Below are positions 45,739-57,993 of a DNA stretch of 64,000 bases, piece after piece. Both the position numbers and the translations under genes were made by a program. Origin of the DNA: Penium margaritaceum. Taxonomy: Eukaryota > Streptophyta > Zygnematophyceae > Desmidiales > Peniaceae. The notes beneath the pieces were generated by a model. It was not told where the DNA came from and ran no database searches. It saw only the letters and a program-made list of their open reading frames with translations. Location of the stretch: contig SZWC01000557.1 of NCBI GenBank assembly GCA_023375785.1, positions 153,781-217,780 on the forward strand, written 5' to 3'. Numbering within the stretch: the first letter of the stretch is position 1; every line of letters begins with the position of its first letter.

Positions 45739-48700
45739 CCAACACCATGTATAACCTACTTATTCAGCATGTTAGTAACAAGGATTCTACAAAGGCGAGA
45801 TGGGACAAGTTGTGCAAGAAGCATGAGGGTAAGGTTCCTTCATTCCTCATGCTTTTTGAGGAGAAGATGATTGCATTGAAAATGCATGGCGCCAAAGGGA
45901 TGGAGGCATACTTGGACATGACAAAGGAGCTAACAAAATAGCTGAAAGCAGGCAACAACCCTGTGGAAGAGACGTGCTTCATCATCCTCTTGTTGATGGT
46001 ACTCTTAACGAGCTATGACACGGTGGGATAGTCACTGGAGTGCCAGCCGACTCTCGACTTGGGCTTTATATGCATGCTTCTTGTCTTGTTTGAACTTCAT
46101 AGTAATGCAGCAAAATGCAAGAGGCGGAGCAGTTGTGAAGCAGATCCTATGGCCATGGGCTCACGCAACAGCTGTTTAGATAACAGAGAGGCAAGAAGAT
46201 AGGAAAGTGCCACCATTTCTTGAAAAACAAAAAGAACAAGAAAGAACACTTCAAGCTCAGGGTGAACCAAAAGAAGTAGTATTAGCAACAACAAAACTAG
46301 CAATCTTCATAGCTGTAGAAACCTCACTCACATCAACATCAGAAAGCAGCAACAAAACCGAAATGGAGTGCACCATTTTGGCAACATGAACGTGGCAAAG
46401 GAGGTGCGTGACCACCTCTTCATAGCGGTGTCTGCTATGTTGCAACAGGACAAGGCTGATCTTGCATGGTAAATGGACTCAGGGTGTACTGAAAGCCTGA
46501 GGCATCACAATGAGTGGTTTTACGTAGCTGCTCTCCATCCTCACCCCTCCCAACCAATTGCTTTGGGTGATGATCGAGTGGTGTATTCTAAGGCAACTGA
46601 GATTGTGGATATGTGGTTGGAAGCCCCGTGTGGCATTAAAGAGGAAGTGTTCCATGGTGTGCTGTATGTACCCGGTGCTACATTCAACCTCCTAGACCAA
46701 CACAGGAATATGATTCGTCTTTGACGACGATTATGACTACGTCCTTGATAAGGAAACAAGAGAGGAGCTGGCCATGTCTGTGAAGGAAGGTGACATGTAC
46801 TACCTGTTGGATGCAACCAATATCTTGCATGAGTAGTGTCTCGTGGCATTGCTACAGGTGACAGATGGTGAAATTCAACACTTGCGCTACGGCCATATCT
46901 GCATGCACGCCTTGTAGCAACTACAAACAAAGCTAATGGTGCGTGACTGACCCACCATCTCAAATACAGAGCAGTAGTTATGGATCACTTACTTTGAGGG
47001 AAGCAGCTTTGCAAGGCATTCTCTCAAGCAAAGAAGCACGCAAAGGAGGTGCTAAAGCTAGTCCACACGATCTTGTGTGACCCGATGTACACACAGAGCT
47101 TTGGAGGCTCTAGGTACTCCTTGGATTCCAAGGACGAGTACTTTGACAGGTTCAATGAGTTCAAGGTAATGGTGGAGAACCAGACCGACAAGAAGATCAA
47201 GGCACTGCGCAACGACCATGGTGGACAATACGTGAGGAAGGACTTAATGACTACCTTTCAGGAGCTGGCATGAAGGCGCATACAGCACCATACTTTTCGC
47301 AATAGAACGCTATGTAGCAGGACATATAGTCGCAGCTCAACAACGGTACGTGAGAGCCGACTGAGCTTCCACCAGGATGCAAGGTGATAAAGTACAAGTG
47401 GGTGTTCAACAAGAAGAGGGGCGCATATGGCAACCTAAAAAGGTACAAGGCAAGGCTCCTTACCAAGGGCTACTTATAGCACAAAGGCATCGACTACATT
47501 GAAACCTTTGCTCCTTTTGCAAAGGTTTCCTCCATGCACACGCTCCTCTGTTCTGCAACAGCTTAAAACCTTGAGATCCATCACAAGGATGTCAAGACAT
47601 GTTTGTTACACAATGACTTGATGAAGGAGATATTAATGGAATAGCCAGAGTGATTTGTCATGGATGGCCAAGAGCACCTGGTTTGTAGGTTGTATAAATC
47701 GTTGTATGGCCTCAAGCAAACGTTGCGTACTTGGAACCAGATATTTGATGCGGCGCTGCTGTTCATGGGGTTCAAGCACAGCAAGTGTAACTACAACTTG
47801 TATTGCTTGTAGTATAGGCATGAGATCCTCATGTGGATGACCTGCTCCTCCCTCTCAACAGCATGTGTGCACTGTATGAGTTCAGGCAGACCATGCAGGA
47901 GCGCTTCCAGATGTATGATCTCATAGAGGCCTCATACTCCCTTGGCATCCTGATCACGCATGACCGCAAATCATGCTTTCTTTTTCTTTGGCAGAGTCAT
48001 TGTGTGAAGATGTCTAGTAGCCATTTGGCATGGCAGAGGCCAGACCCATTGGCATGCTAGTGGAGACATGGTAGTATCTCTTAAGCTTCAATGGAGAAAC
48101 AGATGCATCTGCGTAACAAATGTACTAGACCACCATCGGTATTCTGATGTACTTGCTGGAGGCAACCAGACTGGACCTTACATAGGCTGTGAGCACTGTG
48201 AGACGGCACATGGATTATCCCGGACCTGAGCAGTAGAAGGCAGTGATGGTGATCTCCCGCTACCTTGCTGGAACCATCTACATTGGCATCACCTACAACG
48301 GCAATGACAGCAACATCATCTGCTACAGAGATGCAGATTGGGTTTCAATTTGTGAGGACCACAAGTCCATCTCTGGACATGTGTTCCTCGTGAATGGCAT
48401 GGCCATCAGCTCGTGGGGCAAGCTACAAGAGGTCATGGCTATGGAAGCTACTTATGTCTCTCTTGGCTCTAAAGCCAAGGAAGCAATTTGGCTTCAACGT
48501 CTCTTGATAGAGATGAATGGACGTATAGTAGTTCCAGTTGATTTTCATGTGGAAAACTAGAGTGCAATCACACTCGCCAAGAATCATGGGCATCATGCAG
48601 GTACTAAGCACATTGACATCGCATATCACTTCATGAGGCACATGGTATAGGAGGGTGACTTCAAGTTGGATGTTACTCAAACTAGTAAGCAAGCTGCTCA

Positions 48701-48823
48701 TTTCCGCACAAAGCTATTAACCGGTGAGAAAACGCAGTTGTGCATGAAGGCATGTGGACTCGGCTCACTTTAACTATGGCAAAGTGGGAGAATGTTGTGG
48801 AAGGAGCCATCCACCTCATTTTC
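45739..48823 (+). mobile_element. Family B copia fragment (gag to RNase H, plus LTR stub)
   Basis: This plus-strand B sequence begins in gag (about 45739; stretch SFLMLFEEKMIALKMHGAKG near 45840). It continues through the protease region (about 46450-46800), integrase (about 46850-47290), RT (about 47380-48010) and RNase H (about 48240-48760), and reaches about 30 bp of LTR start (48794-48823). It then jumps back into RT of a second B copy. The 5' LTR and leader are absent. It is broken many times. Confidence 0.8.
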
Positions 48824-50404
48824 ATGTTGATGACGTCCTTCTCTCCAACATGTCTACACTATAGGAGCAAAAGGATGCCATACACAAATGCATCCAGATG
48901 TGTGATCTAGGGGAGGGGTCATGACTCCTTAGCATGTTGATCACGCGTGATAACAAATCACGCTCTCTTGCTTTGGCAGAGCCGCCACATCAAGGACATG
49001 CAACAGTGGCTCAACATGACAGATGCCAAACACATCGGCAAGCCACTGGAGACGTCACAGTACCTTGTGAGCTTCAACGGAGAGGCCCATGCAGCTAAGC
49101 GGCACAGGTACAAGAGCGCCATCAGTTGTCTCATATACCTAATGATGGCAACCAGGCTGGATCTCTGACACACTGCAAGCGCTGTGAGTCGACATAGGAC
49201 TAATCCTAGACATGAGCACCAATAAATAGTGAAGCATATCTTCCACTACCTTGCTGGAGTCATCAACGTTAGAATTGCTTACAACAGTAACAAAAATATC
49301 ATCATCAATTGCACAGATGCAGGTTGGGCTTGAAACCATGAGGACCACAAGTCCAAATCTGGACATGTGTTCCTCATCAATGACGGGGCTATCAGTAGGT
49401 GTAGTAAACGGTATGAGGTTGTGGCCACCTCAAGCACGGAAGCTGAGTACGTCTCTCTCAGGTTTGGAGCCAATGAAGAAGCTTGGATTTAGGGTCTCAT
49501 GGCGGAAATGAGAGGAAGTGTGGTAGTTCCAGTTTTGACACGCGTCAACAACCAGAGCGCAAGGGTACTCGCCACGAATCCTCTGTGCCATGCGCATACC
49601 AAAGACATCCACATCGCACATCATTTCATCAGACACATGGTACACAACTGTGCTATCAAGCTGGAGTTTCCTCCAACCTGCAAGCAGGTTGCCGAGTTGG
49701 GCACCCGTGAGAAGTAGCAGTTCTGCATTAAGGCATGTTGTCTGAGCCAACTCTGACCATGACAAGGTGAGAGACTATCAGGAATGGAAACTACCCGTGA
49801 CTTTGAGGTTGATCCAACGAACAGATAGAGAGATTTGAATTTTCAAGTTTTTCGCAGTCATCAACAGCCCGTGGCTGGGTGACCATGGATGATTGCTCCA
49901 ACCCTTAGCCTCAGAAAAGAAAAAGGCAAGAGGTCCAGGGTCAAGACCTGATGGGAGAAACATCCAAAAAATTCCTACATCCTTGCAGAACCTTGTCAGA
50001 GTGTCCTAACTAGAAAAACGACACCGATCCCTACATTTAAGCTGGGGTGAGATCATCGTGTGCTAGCCATGGAGACATGGAAATTTTCCATGGGATAGTG
50101 GGTTATGTGACCACTACAAGTGTGCCATGCTAGCATTTTCTAGCTGTCTTGGTTGTGTGTGAGTGGTCGGCCTGATTACTACGCTGATTTCCTCCATTGT
50201 GTAAGTTTATTAACTCTAGTGTGTGAGCCTTAGCCTCCATGGCTAAGCGGTTTAGCTTATGAGAGGGCTGACTTGCCCAAGCTCTTCCTCTTTATGTACT
50301 CCATGATTTGTAGTGATTCAACAACCATTCACTAGTACAAGTGATGCCCTTCAGTCCCACATGCATGTTGCTTTAAAGCTCCCTCTCTCCTCTATTTTCA
50401 ATAT
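48824..50404 (+). mobile_element. Second family B fragment (RT, RNase H, 3' LTR)
   Basis: This repeats the RT palm-to-RNase H part of B (48824-49760) directly after the first copy has reached its LTR, then a 3' LTR (49776-50404) that is shorter than the family norm. Recombination or a nested insertion between two B elements could give this arrangement. It has many breaks. Confidence 0.75.
49776..50404 (+). repeat. 3' LTR, family B (short form)
   Basis: This LTR of about 629 bp opens TATCAGGAATGG (eroded TGTTGG) and closes near TTTTCAATA. The main B landmarks follow in order from about 49830. Confidence 0.72.
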
Positions 50405-52111
50405 GCGGTGCCTTGACCGTCTTGCTTGTCTGTCGTTCTACCATTGCAGTTAACCATTCCAACTACTCTTTTACCTCTCCTTATATCTTGAGGAAGTAGA
50501 TCCACACCTTGTGATCGTGGTCATTGATGAAGGTCAAGAACTACTTTCTCTAGTCGTTCAAATAACTACAAAATGGTCTGCACACATTAGAGTTAATCAA
50601 GTCCACACATTGCCCATTACGCTCAAAGGGATTTCTCCTTGCCTTGCTTTGAAGGCATTGCTCACATGGCTTCTTGCGCTCTCCTTTTCTTTGGCCTTGC
50701 ATCCTTCCATTCCATTAAGTACTTTCTACTACAATATTGCTTGCAGTGTGGTGTCAACCACATTGCTGAACCGCTTTGCCATAAGTAAGCACCTTTGTCT
50801 TAGGTGAAGTCGGCCGCCATGGTGAGAGCCTATGGTACTGCATGAGGTTTTGGAGACTTGGACTCTTCAACCGCTGCATATTCTTTGTTTGTACTCTAAA
50901 CGAGCTTCATCTACAGCACGTAAAGTCCATAAACACTCGCGACCTGTGCGACAAGACTCTCCTTTGGATAGGAGATCTTGATGTAATTATTTTTGATAAT
51001 CACGGCCTCCACCCCCGTGAAGATGACGGTGATGTTGTGGTCCATTATCATGGACATTGACAGGAGGTTTGCCACAAAAGACGGCGTGTAGAAGAAGATA
51101 TTTAGCTTCAAGTGTTTTAAAGACTGTTCACGTTCATGCTTATCAACTTATCTCTCTCGCCTTATGCATGGACAAGGCTGCCCTTGGTACACCTGAAGCG
51201 ACATTCACTGTCTGCAATGGATGTGAACTCATCCTTCACCTTTGAAGAGTGGTGGTTAGTGCTAGAGTTGGGCTTGTATGCTCCATGCTTGAGCAGTATT
51301 GCTTGCTTGGTTGCAGCCACACTCTCATCCATCATGGTCGTCAACTCCTTTGTACACTTTCCTTTGCCCTCGTTTCTAAAACCATGATATCCGTATTCAA
51401 TCTTGGGAGCCCTACACTCCCGTGCCTAATGCCCAAACTTGCCACATTTATGGTACTTCCCAAGACACCTTGAACCCTTTCCACTGCCACTTATGCCTTT
51501 TCATCCATCGCCACCACTTCTGTTGCCGCTCTGACCAAAACAGGAGTTGTTGCCACAACCACCATACTATGGATCATAGGGAGAAATGCTAGCCTCACTA
51601 CTGCTCTGACGCATGGCATCGTTGCGCACGTACTTGGACACTGCCTCATAAATCAACTCCTCCTCCTTCCAACCACCAAAGATGGTGATCAGAGGACGCG
51701 AGCTTCTACGTACCGCCATGAGGAGGATCATGACCTATATGTTCCAGTCAATTTCCCAGTTTGTTTCAATCAATTGATGTAGCGGTCTTTCAGAATGCAA
51801 CCAGAAGTCCGCAATCGACTCTCCCTCGCTCACTCTCATTGAAATCAGCTTAAGAAGGATGAAGAGGTGATATGCGAGAGCCATTTATTGGCCAACATGT
51901 GCGAGCTTCCCATAAGCCTTTGATGCATGTTTGACACCTTGTAGGTGGACATGTTGTTACTCATGCACTGATTTCACAAGAATCACAAGCGCCATGTCAT
52001 TTTGATACTCCATGCTTCATATCCTGCATCCATTTTTGGAGGTTCAACCTCTTCTACGGGGAACACGTTCAAGTAGCCACACAACCCCATGCCCATCTAC
52101 AGTTGCCGTTT
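50405..52111 (-). mobile_element. Family C fragment (gag to integrase), minus arm of a palindrome
   Basis: On the minus strand this holds gag (about 51560-52111), the zinc-knuckle region (about 51390-51560), protease and the pre-integrase side (about 50800-51350, with VANLLSMSMIMDHNITVIF) and the integrase start (50405-50800). It has no LTR. At 52111 it meets its own gag start in opposite orientation. It is broken many times. Confidence 0.78.
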
Positions 52112-52120
52112 CTGTTTTGG
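52112..52120. other. Centre of head-to-head palindrome
   Basis: Nine bases, CTGTTTTGG, separate the two gag starts. Left of it AACGGC reads leftward on the minus strand and right of it AAATGG reads rightward, both the same point in the C gag (the KWQ-like codons). Confidence 0.65.
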
Positions 52121-53546
52121 AAATGGAAATTTCCGATTGTTCTGAGTGTGCGTGGCTACTTGAAGATTTCCTAGACAAAGAGGTTGAACCTCCTCAAATA
52201 AATGCTACATGTGAAAGAAATGACATTGCGCTTGTCATTATTTTAAAATCAGTGCATGAGCCATAGCATGTCCACCTCCAAGGTATCACACATGCATCTA
52301 AGGCTAATGAGAAGTGTAGACATGTACACGAATCAATGGCCCTTGCAAAATGCCACTTCATTCTTCAAAAGCAGAATTTGATGAGGTGTGAGAGAGAGAT
52401 TCAAATAAGGAATTCCTACTGCAATTTGAAGGATGGCTGCAGCAAGGGACCCAAATGAAGTAGGAAATTGACACCAATATGCGGTATATGATCCTCCTCA
52501 TGGGACTCCTCGAAAGCTGGGGTCCTCTTGTCATCGTCGTTTGTGGTTGGAAGGACGAATGTTTGACGTATGAGGCATTGTGTGAGTACATGCGGGACAA
52601 GACCATGCGTCTCTGCGGTAGCGAGGCTAATACTTCAGCCTAGACATCACAATATGGTGTACGTGGCAATAACTCTTCTAGTAAGAGCGGCAACAAAATA
52701 GATGATAATAGAGGAAAAGGCAACGGTGGCAATACGAAGGGTTCAAAGCGTTTTGGGAAGAGCCATTATTGTGGCATGCCTGGGCATTGGACACGGGGGT
52801 GTAGGGCTCCCAAGAAGGAAGACTGAGATCACGGAAGTATAAACGAGCCCAAGGAAGAGGCAAGAACCAGTAGGAAATCACAATGGCTAAGAGAATATTG
52901 GCAACCAAGGGAGCATCACTACTCAAGCTTGGAGCCTACGGACTCGACTTCGGTACAAACCAGCATGATTTAAGGGAGAATGATGGGTTTATCTCCATTA
53001 GGGACACTGAACGTCTCTTGAGGTATACGAATGGTAGCCTTGTCTATATAAAAGGCAAGGCAGATACGTTTATGAGCATCAAGGGAAACGGTGATGAAAA
53101 ATACTTGCAGTTATAAAATATTGTCTACATGCCGTAGATTACGGAAAATCTCTTGTCTGTGTCCAAAATCAGAGACCATGACATGATGGTCATCTTCACG
53201 GAAGAGGAGGCGGCGATTGTCAAAAACAATGATATTAAAGTCTCCTATCTCAAGGAGAGTATTTTCGCACAAATCCCAATACATGATGGGCTTTATGTGC
53301 AACAGATACTTTAGTGTACAATTGAGGGATATGTGATGGTTAGAGAGCCCAAGCACCTAAAGCATAAAGTTGCACCATAAGCCGTCACCATGGCGCCCAA
53401 CTCCACCAACGCAGATGCTGAGTTGCGGTACAAGCGGTTTGGCCATGTGGCTGACAACACACTACAAGCTATGCAACAGCTCAACGTTGTTCATGGGATG
53501 GAGGGATGCAAGGCCATGGGGGAGGGAAACTGCAAAAAGGCGTGTG
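52121..53546 (+). mobile_element. Family C fragment (gag to pre-integrase), plus arm of a palindrome
   Basis: This plus-strand C sequence runs from the gag start (52121) through gag (to about 52750), the zinc knuckle (about 52765-52805), protease (about 52920-53110; stretch LLKLGAYGLDFGTNQHD) and pre-integrase (about 53400-53520). It then passes directly to an LTR at 53547. It mirrors 50640-52111. It is decayed. Confidence 0.78.
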
Positions 53547-54316
53547 TGTTGACTTGATATGCTCTTTGTCCATGGCTGACATTTGGAAAGGCACAAGATG
53601 GACTAGTTATGCGATGCTCCCTTGGAGTAAGTCCCCTATATCCGGTCTAGATAGACAAGGTATGCACTGCTCCTTTGGAGCAAGTCCCATTGGTCTAAGC
53701 AGGATAGTATAGCCAGCAAACACTACCTAGGACAACTCCTTGTGGCTTAGAGACTCCATAGTTAGTCGCTATATCGAGAAGTCCCTAGGTCAAATACAAG
53801 CCCAGTGACTAATACTCTTTTTGACCAAAAGGGGACTATGAAGGTTATAAAAGACATCTTAGAACATTTCAAGGTCTTTCCTAGTGACTGGCGCCACTTG
53901 GAGGTCAAAGGGAGCGCCATCTAGGCAATGAGGATGATGTAGTCCAGGTTTCCCCCAAACTCGCTCATACAAGGAGCCACTGCGTGTCTAGGCTAGAGGC
54001 TGGTTTTAGGACAAGAAGAACCTGTTAGTTGCCTTTCATTAAGTATAGTTCTTACCTTTGAGACTTCTAATAGAGTTGTCCACCAAAGACAGACACTAAA
54101 GAAGCATTGGTTAGTCTATGTCTTAGGACTTTGCTCCTCTTGTGAAAGTGACCAGATGCTAAGGACACGGTACAATGAAGTCATTCCTGTAAAGCGCTTC
54201 GAATGGAACCTTGGATGTAAGGGTGAAATCCTCTCTTCGTTGCAATACCAAGAGTGGTTGACATAACCATTGTGTCTGGACCCGTTTTCAAGACCGTCGT
54301 CTGAAGCAGGCAGAGA
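53547..54316 (+). repeat. Family C LTR
   Basis: This 770-bp LTR opens TGTTGACTTGATATGCTC and closes near GGCAGAGA (family GGTTGACA). It follows a C internal fragment, so it could be a 3' LTR, and it is followed by primer site, leader and gag, so it could equally be a 5' LTR. TGCTCCTTTGGAGCA at 53668-53682 is a perfect dyad. AGGACAAGAAGAACC lies where other C LTRs have CTATAAGA. Confidence 0.82.
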
Positions 54317-55737
54317 AAGGATTATTCACCCACACTGTCTGGCTATAAGGCACACTTATGAGAACTCTCTTGCAATCTGAATCTTGTAGTGCACATGAGC
54401 TCCATCAACTCCATCTGCTCTATTAGCTCCAACAACGGGTGCTGCTACTTAGCAAACAAGGGCCAAGGATAAGCTATGCCCTTCGAGAATTGATCTTTGG
54501 GCCCTAACCGGGGTAAGCTCCGCCCTTAGAGGCCCAACCCTGGGTTTGCTCGTATGAGTGCTTCTCTACTTGCAGGTGACAAATGGCTAAGGAGTAGGTA
54601 ATGGATCTGAACCTACATCAGCCTACACCAGCCTCAATGAAGCATAGAAGCACAGATCTAAGAGAAGCAACATGACAACAACCGCGACACTCAATCTTGA
54701 GCAGGTCAACGGTGGGATGTCAAACTTCACAAGCATAGGTTTTCCCTGGCAGAAATGGCAAGTTGACATTGTCATGGAGGTGCGTGGCTACTTGAAGATC
54801 TTCCTTGAAGAAGAGGTTGCACCTCCAGAAATGGATGCCTTATATGAAGCGTTGAGTGTCAAGAATGACATATAGCTTGCGATTCTTGTGACATAAGTGC
54901 ATGAGGCACATCATGTCCACCTCCAAGCTATCACGCATGCATCAAAGGCTTGTGCGAAGCTTGCACGTGTACACCAATCAACGGCTCTTACAAATCGCCT
55001 CTTCATCCTTCAAAAGCTAGTTTTGATGAGGGTGAGCGAGGGAGAGTCAATTGTAGACTTCTTGTTGCAGTTTGAAGGATTGCTAAAACAAGTTACCCAA
55101 ATGAACTAGGACATCAACACCAACATGCACGCCATGATCCTCCTCATGGCTCTACCTGAAGGCTGGGGTCCTATCATCACCATGTTTGGCAGCAGGAATG
55201 TAGTGGATTTGATGTATGCAGTAGTACCTGAGTACGTGTCCAACAAGGACATGCGTCGTAGCGGTAGTGAGGCTAACAATTCAGCCTTTACCACACATTA
55301 AGATGGTCATGGAAACAACTCCTCTTTTGGTTACAGCAGCAGTTCTGACCAAAAGAGGTGGCATGGGAGGAAACGACAACGGTGGCGGTGGAAACAGTTC
55401 AAAATATCATGGGAAGTGGCTAAACTATGGAAATCTATGGCATTGGGCACGCCAATGTACAGCTCCCAAGAAGGAAGACGGAGATTATGGTGGTAGATGC
55501 AAGGATAAAGGAAAGGGTAAGAAGGACTTGACCAACATGGTGGCTGACAATGAGGCAACAACCAAGGGAGCGGCACTCTTCAAACATGGAGCCTACGGCG
55601 TGGAATCTTGCACAAACCACCACTCTTCAAGGAAGAAGGATGGGTTCATCTCCATCGGGGACACTGAATGTCGCTTTGGGTGTGCCAACAACAGCCTTAT
55701 CCATGGGAAAGGTGAGCGGGATAGGATAATCAACAAC
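54317..55737 (+). mobile_element. Family C leader, gag and protease start
   Basis: A primer site of half-tRNA type (54319-54335, GGATTATTCACCCACAC) is followed by a leader (to 54671) and gag from ATG 54672 (opening MTTTATLNLEQVNGG, the clearest family C gag start). Then come the gag body (to about 55300), the zinc-knuckle region (about 55400-55460) and the protease side (about 55540-55737). It ends abruptly against a minus-oriented C LTR at 55738. It is broken more than once. Confidence 0.8.
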
Positions 55738-56447
55738 CATCAACCTGCTTGAGGCGACAGTTTAGAAAATGATTTCCGACACCATGGATCCCGAGGACCG
55801 CTCTTCGTAATGCAACCAAGTTCTGATATCACCCTCAGAGCCAAGGTTCTTCGATGAGGAGTGCATAGGAATCACTTCCTTTTGGTCTCCTTGGTCTGAA
55901 CTGAATTTCCACCAGAGGCAGACACCAAAGAAGCATAGGGTTCTAAGAGACATCTTGGAACATCCCAAGGTCTTTCCTTGTGGCTAGCGCAACTTGGCGG
56001 TCATGGGAAATCACCATGCAAGCAAGAGGGATGATGCAATCTAAATTGCCCCCAAAGTTGCTCATCCAAGGAGGCACTACGCGCCTAGGCTAGAGGCCGG
56101 CTTTGTGACTATAAGAACATGTCAGTTGCCTATCATTGAGTAGAATTCCTCTTTGTGTCCCCCTTTTGGTCACAACAAAATGTATTCACTGGGCTCAAAC
56201 TTGACCGAGTGACCTCTTGCTTGAAAGACTAACTCTGGAACGTCTAGGCCACAAGACGTTGTCCCAGGTAGTCTTTGCTGGCTATACTATCCAGTTCAGA
56301 CCAAGGGGACTTGCTCCAAAGGAGCAGTGCATGCCTTGTCTATCTGAACCAGACTCACAGGACTTACTCCAAAGGAGCAGTGCATGCGTAGTCCGTACTG
56401 TGCCTATCCAAATGTCAGCTATGGACAAGGAGCATATCAGGTCAACA
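55738..56447 (-). repeat. 3' LTR, family C, internally rearranged
   Basis: The ends are those of a minus-oriented C LTR (CATCAACCTGCTTGAGG at the left, CATATCAGGTCAACA at the right). The middle block, roughly 55908-56150, reads in the plus orientation. Two adjacent CTCC-dyad elements are visible near 56304-56321 and 56363-56378. Confidence 0.72.
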
Positions 56448-57109
56448 AGCTATCCCTTACACATTTGTCCATTAGCTGCGAGATATCTCCTCTCTTGCAA
56501 TCTTGACCTCAGTCTTTGTTTGCTGCACTGACCACACCGATGCCTTGTGTACCTTCATAATGCAATTCACGGTCCAACGCCTTTGTCATGCAATCTGCGA
56601 GCATTTTCCTGGTCTCTACATATTCCAAATCCACGATCTCCTTTGCAACCAGGTCGCCTGAGTATTGCTACATGATGTTGATGTGCTTGGTCCATCAGGA
56701 GATGACATCATCATGTGCCATTTTCATGGCACTCTTCTTGTCCATGCGGACCTCTCTATTGCCTCCGTTTGTGGTAGTTCCATCTGGGCAAGCAAACTGC
56801 ATAGCCACTTTGTCTCATTGCATGCTTCTCACACAACAATGTACTCAATGGTAGAGAGGGAGACATATTCTTACTTTCTGCTTTCCCAAGTTACTACACC
56901 AGCCTTCAAGAGGAACACAAACCACGAGGTGGACATTTTGACATCGATTCTTCCTCCCTTATCTAGCCACCAGCCGTAGTGGGTCAGGTCCTTCTTAGCC
57001 TCAAAACTAGAGTCCCATGCGTCGCGTCTCTTATCGATGGCGCATGATGCGCCACACTGCTTGCCAGTGCTATGTCCCTAGATTGTCCACAAACCTGCTC
57101 ACTTGTCCC

Positions 57110-57993
57110 ACAACATGTCAAATGTTAGGGCGTGTTCCTACCATGGCATATATGAGGCTGCCAACAGCAGACTGGTAGGGAATGTTCTCCATCTCACACC
57201 ATTTTGCTTATGTATTGAGGCTCGTGGAGGAGGATAGCTTGATGTCTGTTGTCATGGGTGTGCACATGGGCTTGCACTCCTCCATATTGTAGCACTTGAC
57301 GACCTCCATGATGTACTTTGTCTGGTTAAGCTTGATGGTGCCTTGTGCTTGATTGCGGTGGTTGATATCCCAAGGTAGAACTCAAGCAGACCCATGTCCT
57401 TCATCTGGAACCTGTTGCTCTGATTTATTGTTAGCTTGTTCAACGGCTTGACAGACGACAAGCAGATGATCGTGTCATCCACGTACAGTGCAACCAGCAT
57501 CAAACCTTCCTCATCCTCTAGCACATAGACACTAGGGTCATTATAACAGCGCGTGAAAGTGAGCCCCGCCTTGAAGCCGTCCATCTCCTTGTACCACATC
57601 ATTGGGGCCTGTTTCAACACGTATACTGCTTTCACCAGTTTACAAGCCTTGCCCTTTGGAGCTTCCACTTCCTTCGGTACTTCCATCAGCACTTCTTTGA
57701 ATAGCTTCCCGTGGAAGAAATTTGTCTTGAAGTCCTTCTGGTGGACCTCCAAATATTTTGTAGCGGCGATGCCCAACATGGAATGGACGGAGGCAAAGGT
57801 GATAGGGAAAACCCCTTCGCCACAACTCTTGCCTTGAACTTGTCGAAAGTATTATGCTGCTTGAAACGTTTATAACGTACCTCCTTTGATCCCACCATGT
57901 GCGCGTTTGGGGGCTTTTACACCATAACCCAGGTTCCGTTCTCTTCAATGGATGCGAGTTGGCAACCAAATGCCTCCTTCCACTTGGTCGCAT
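57110..57993 (-). pseudogene. Family C RT remnant
   Basis: On the minus strand this carries RT blocks KACKLVKAVYVLKQAPMMWY, LMLVALYVDDTIICL and FQMKDMGLLEFYLG in the order of a copia RT. The 175-codon stretch at 57252-57779 stays open. The flanks are broken. Confidence 0.8.

Noticed and set aside
50405-53546. Foldback DNA transposon (terminal inverted repeats)
   Set aside because: The arms are coding sequence of copia gag and protease, facing outward from the centre. There is no transposase and no target duplication at the outer ends.
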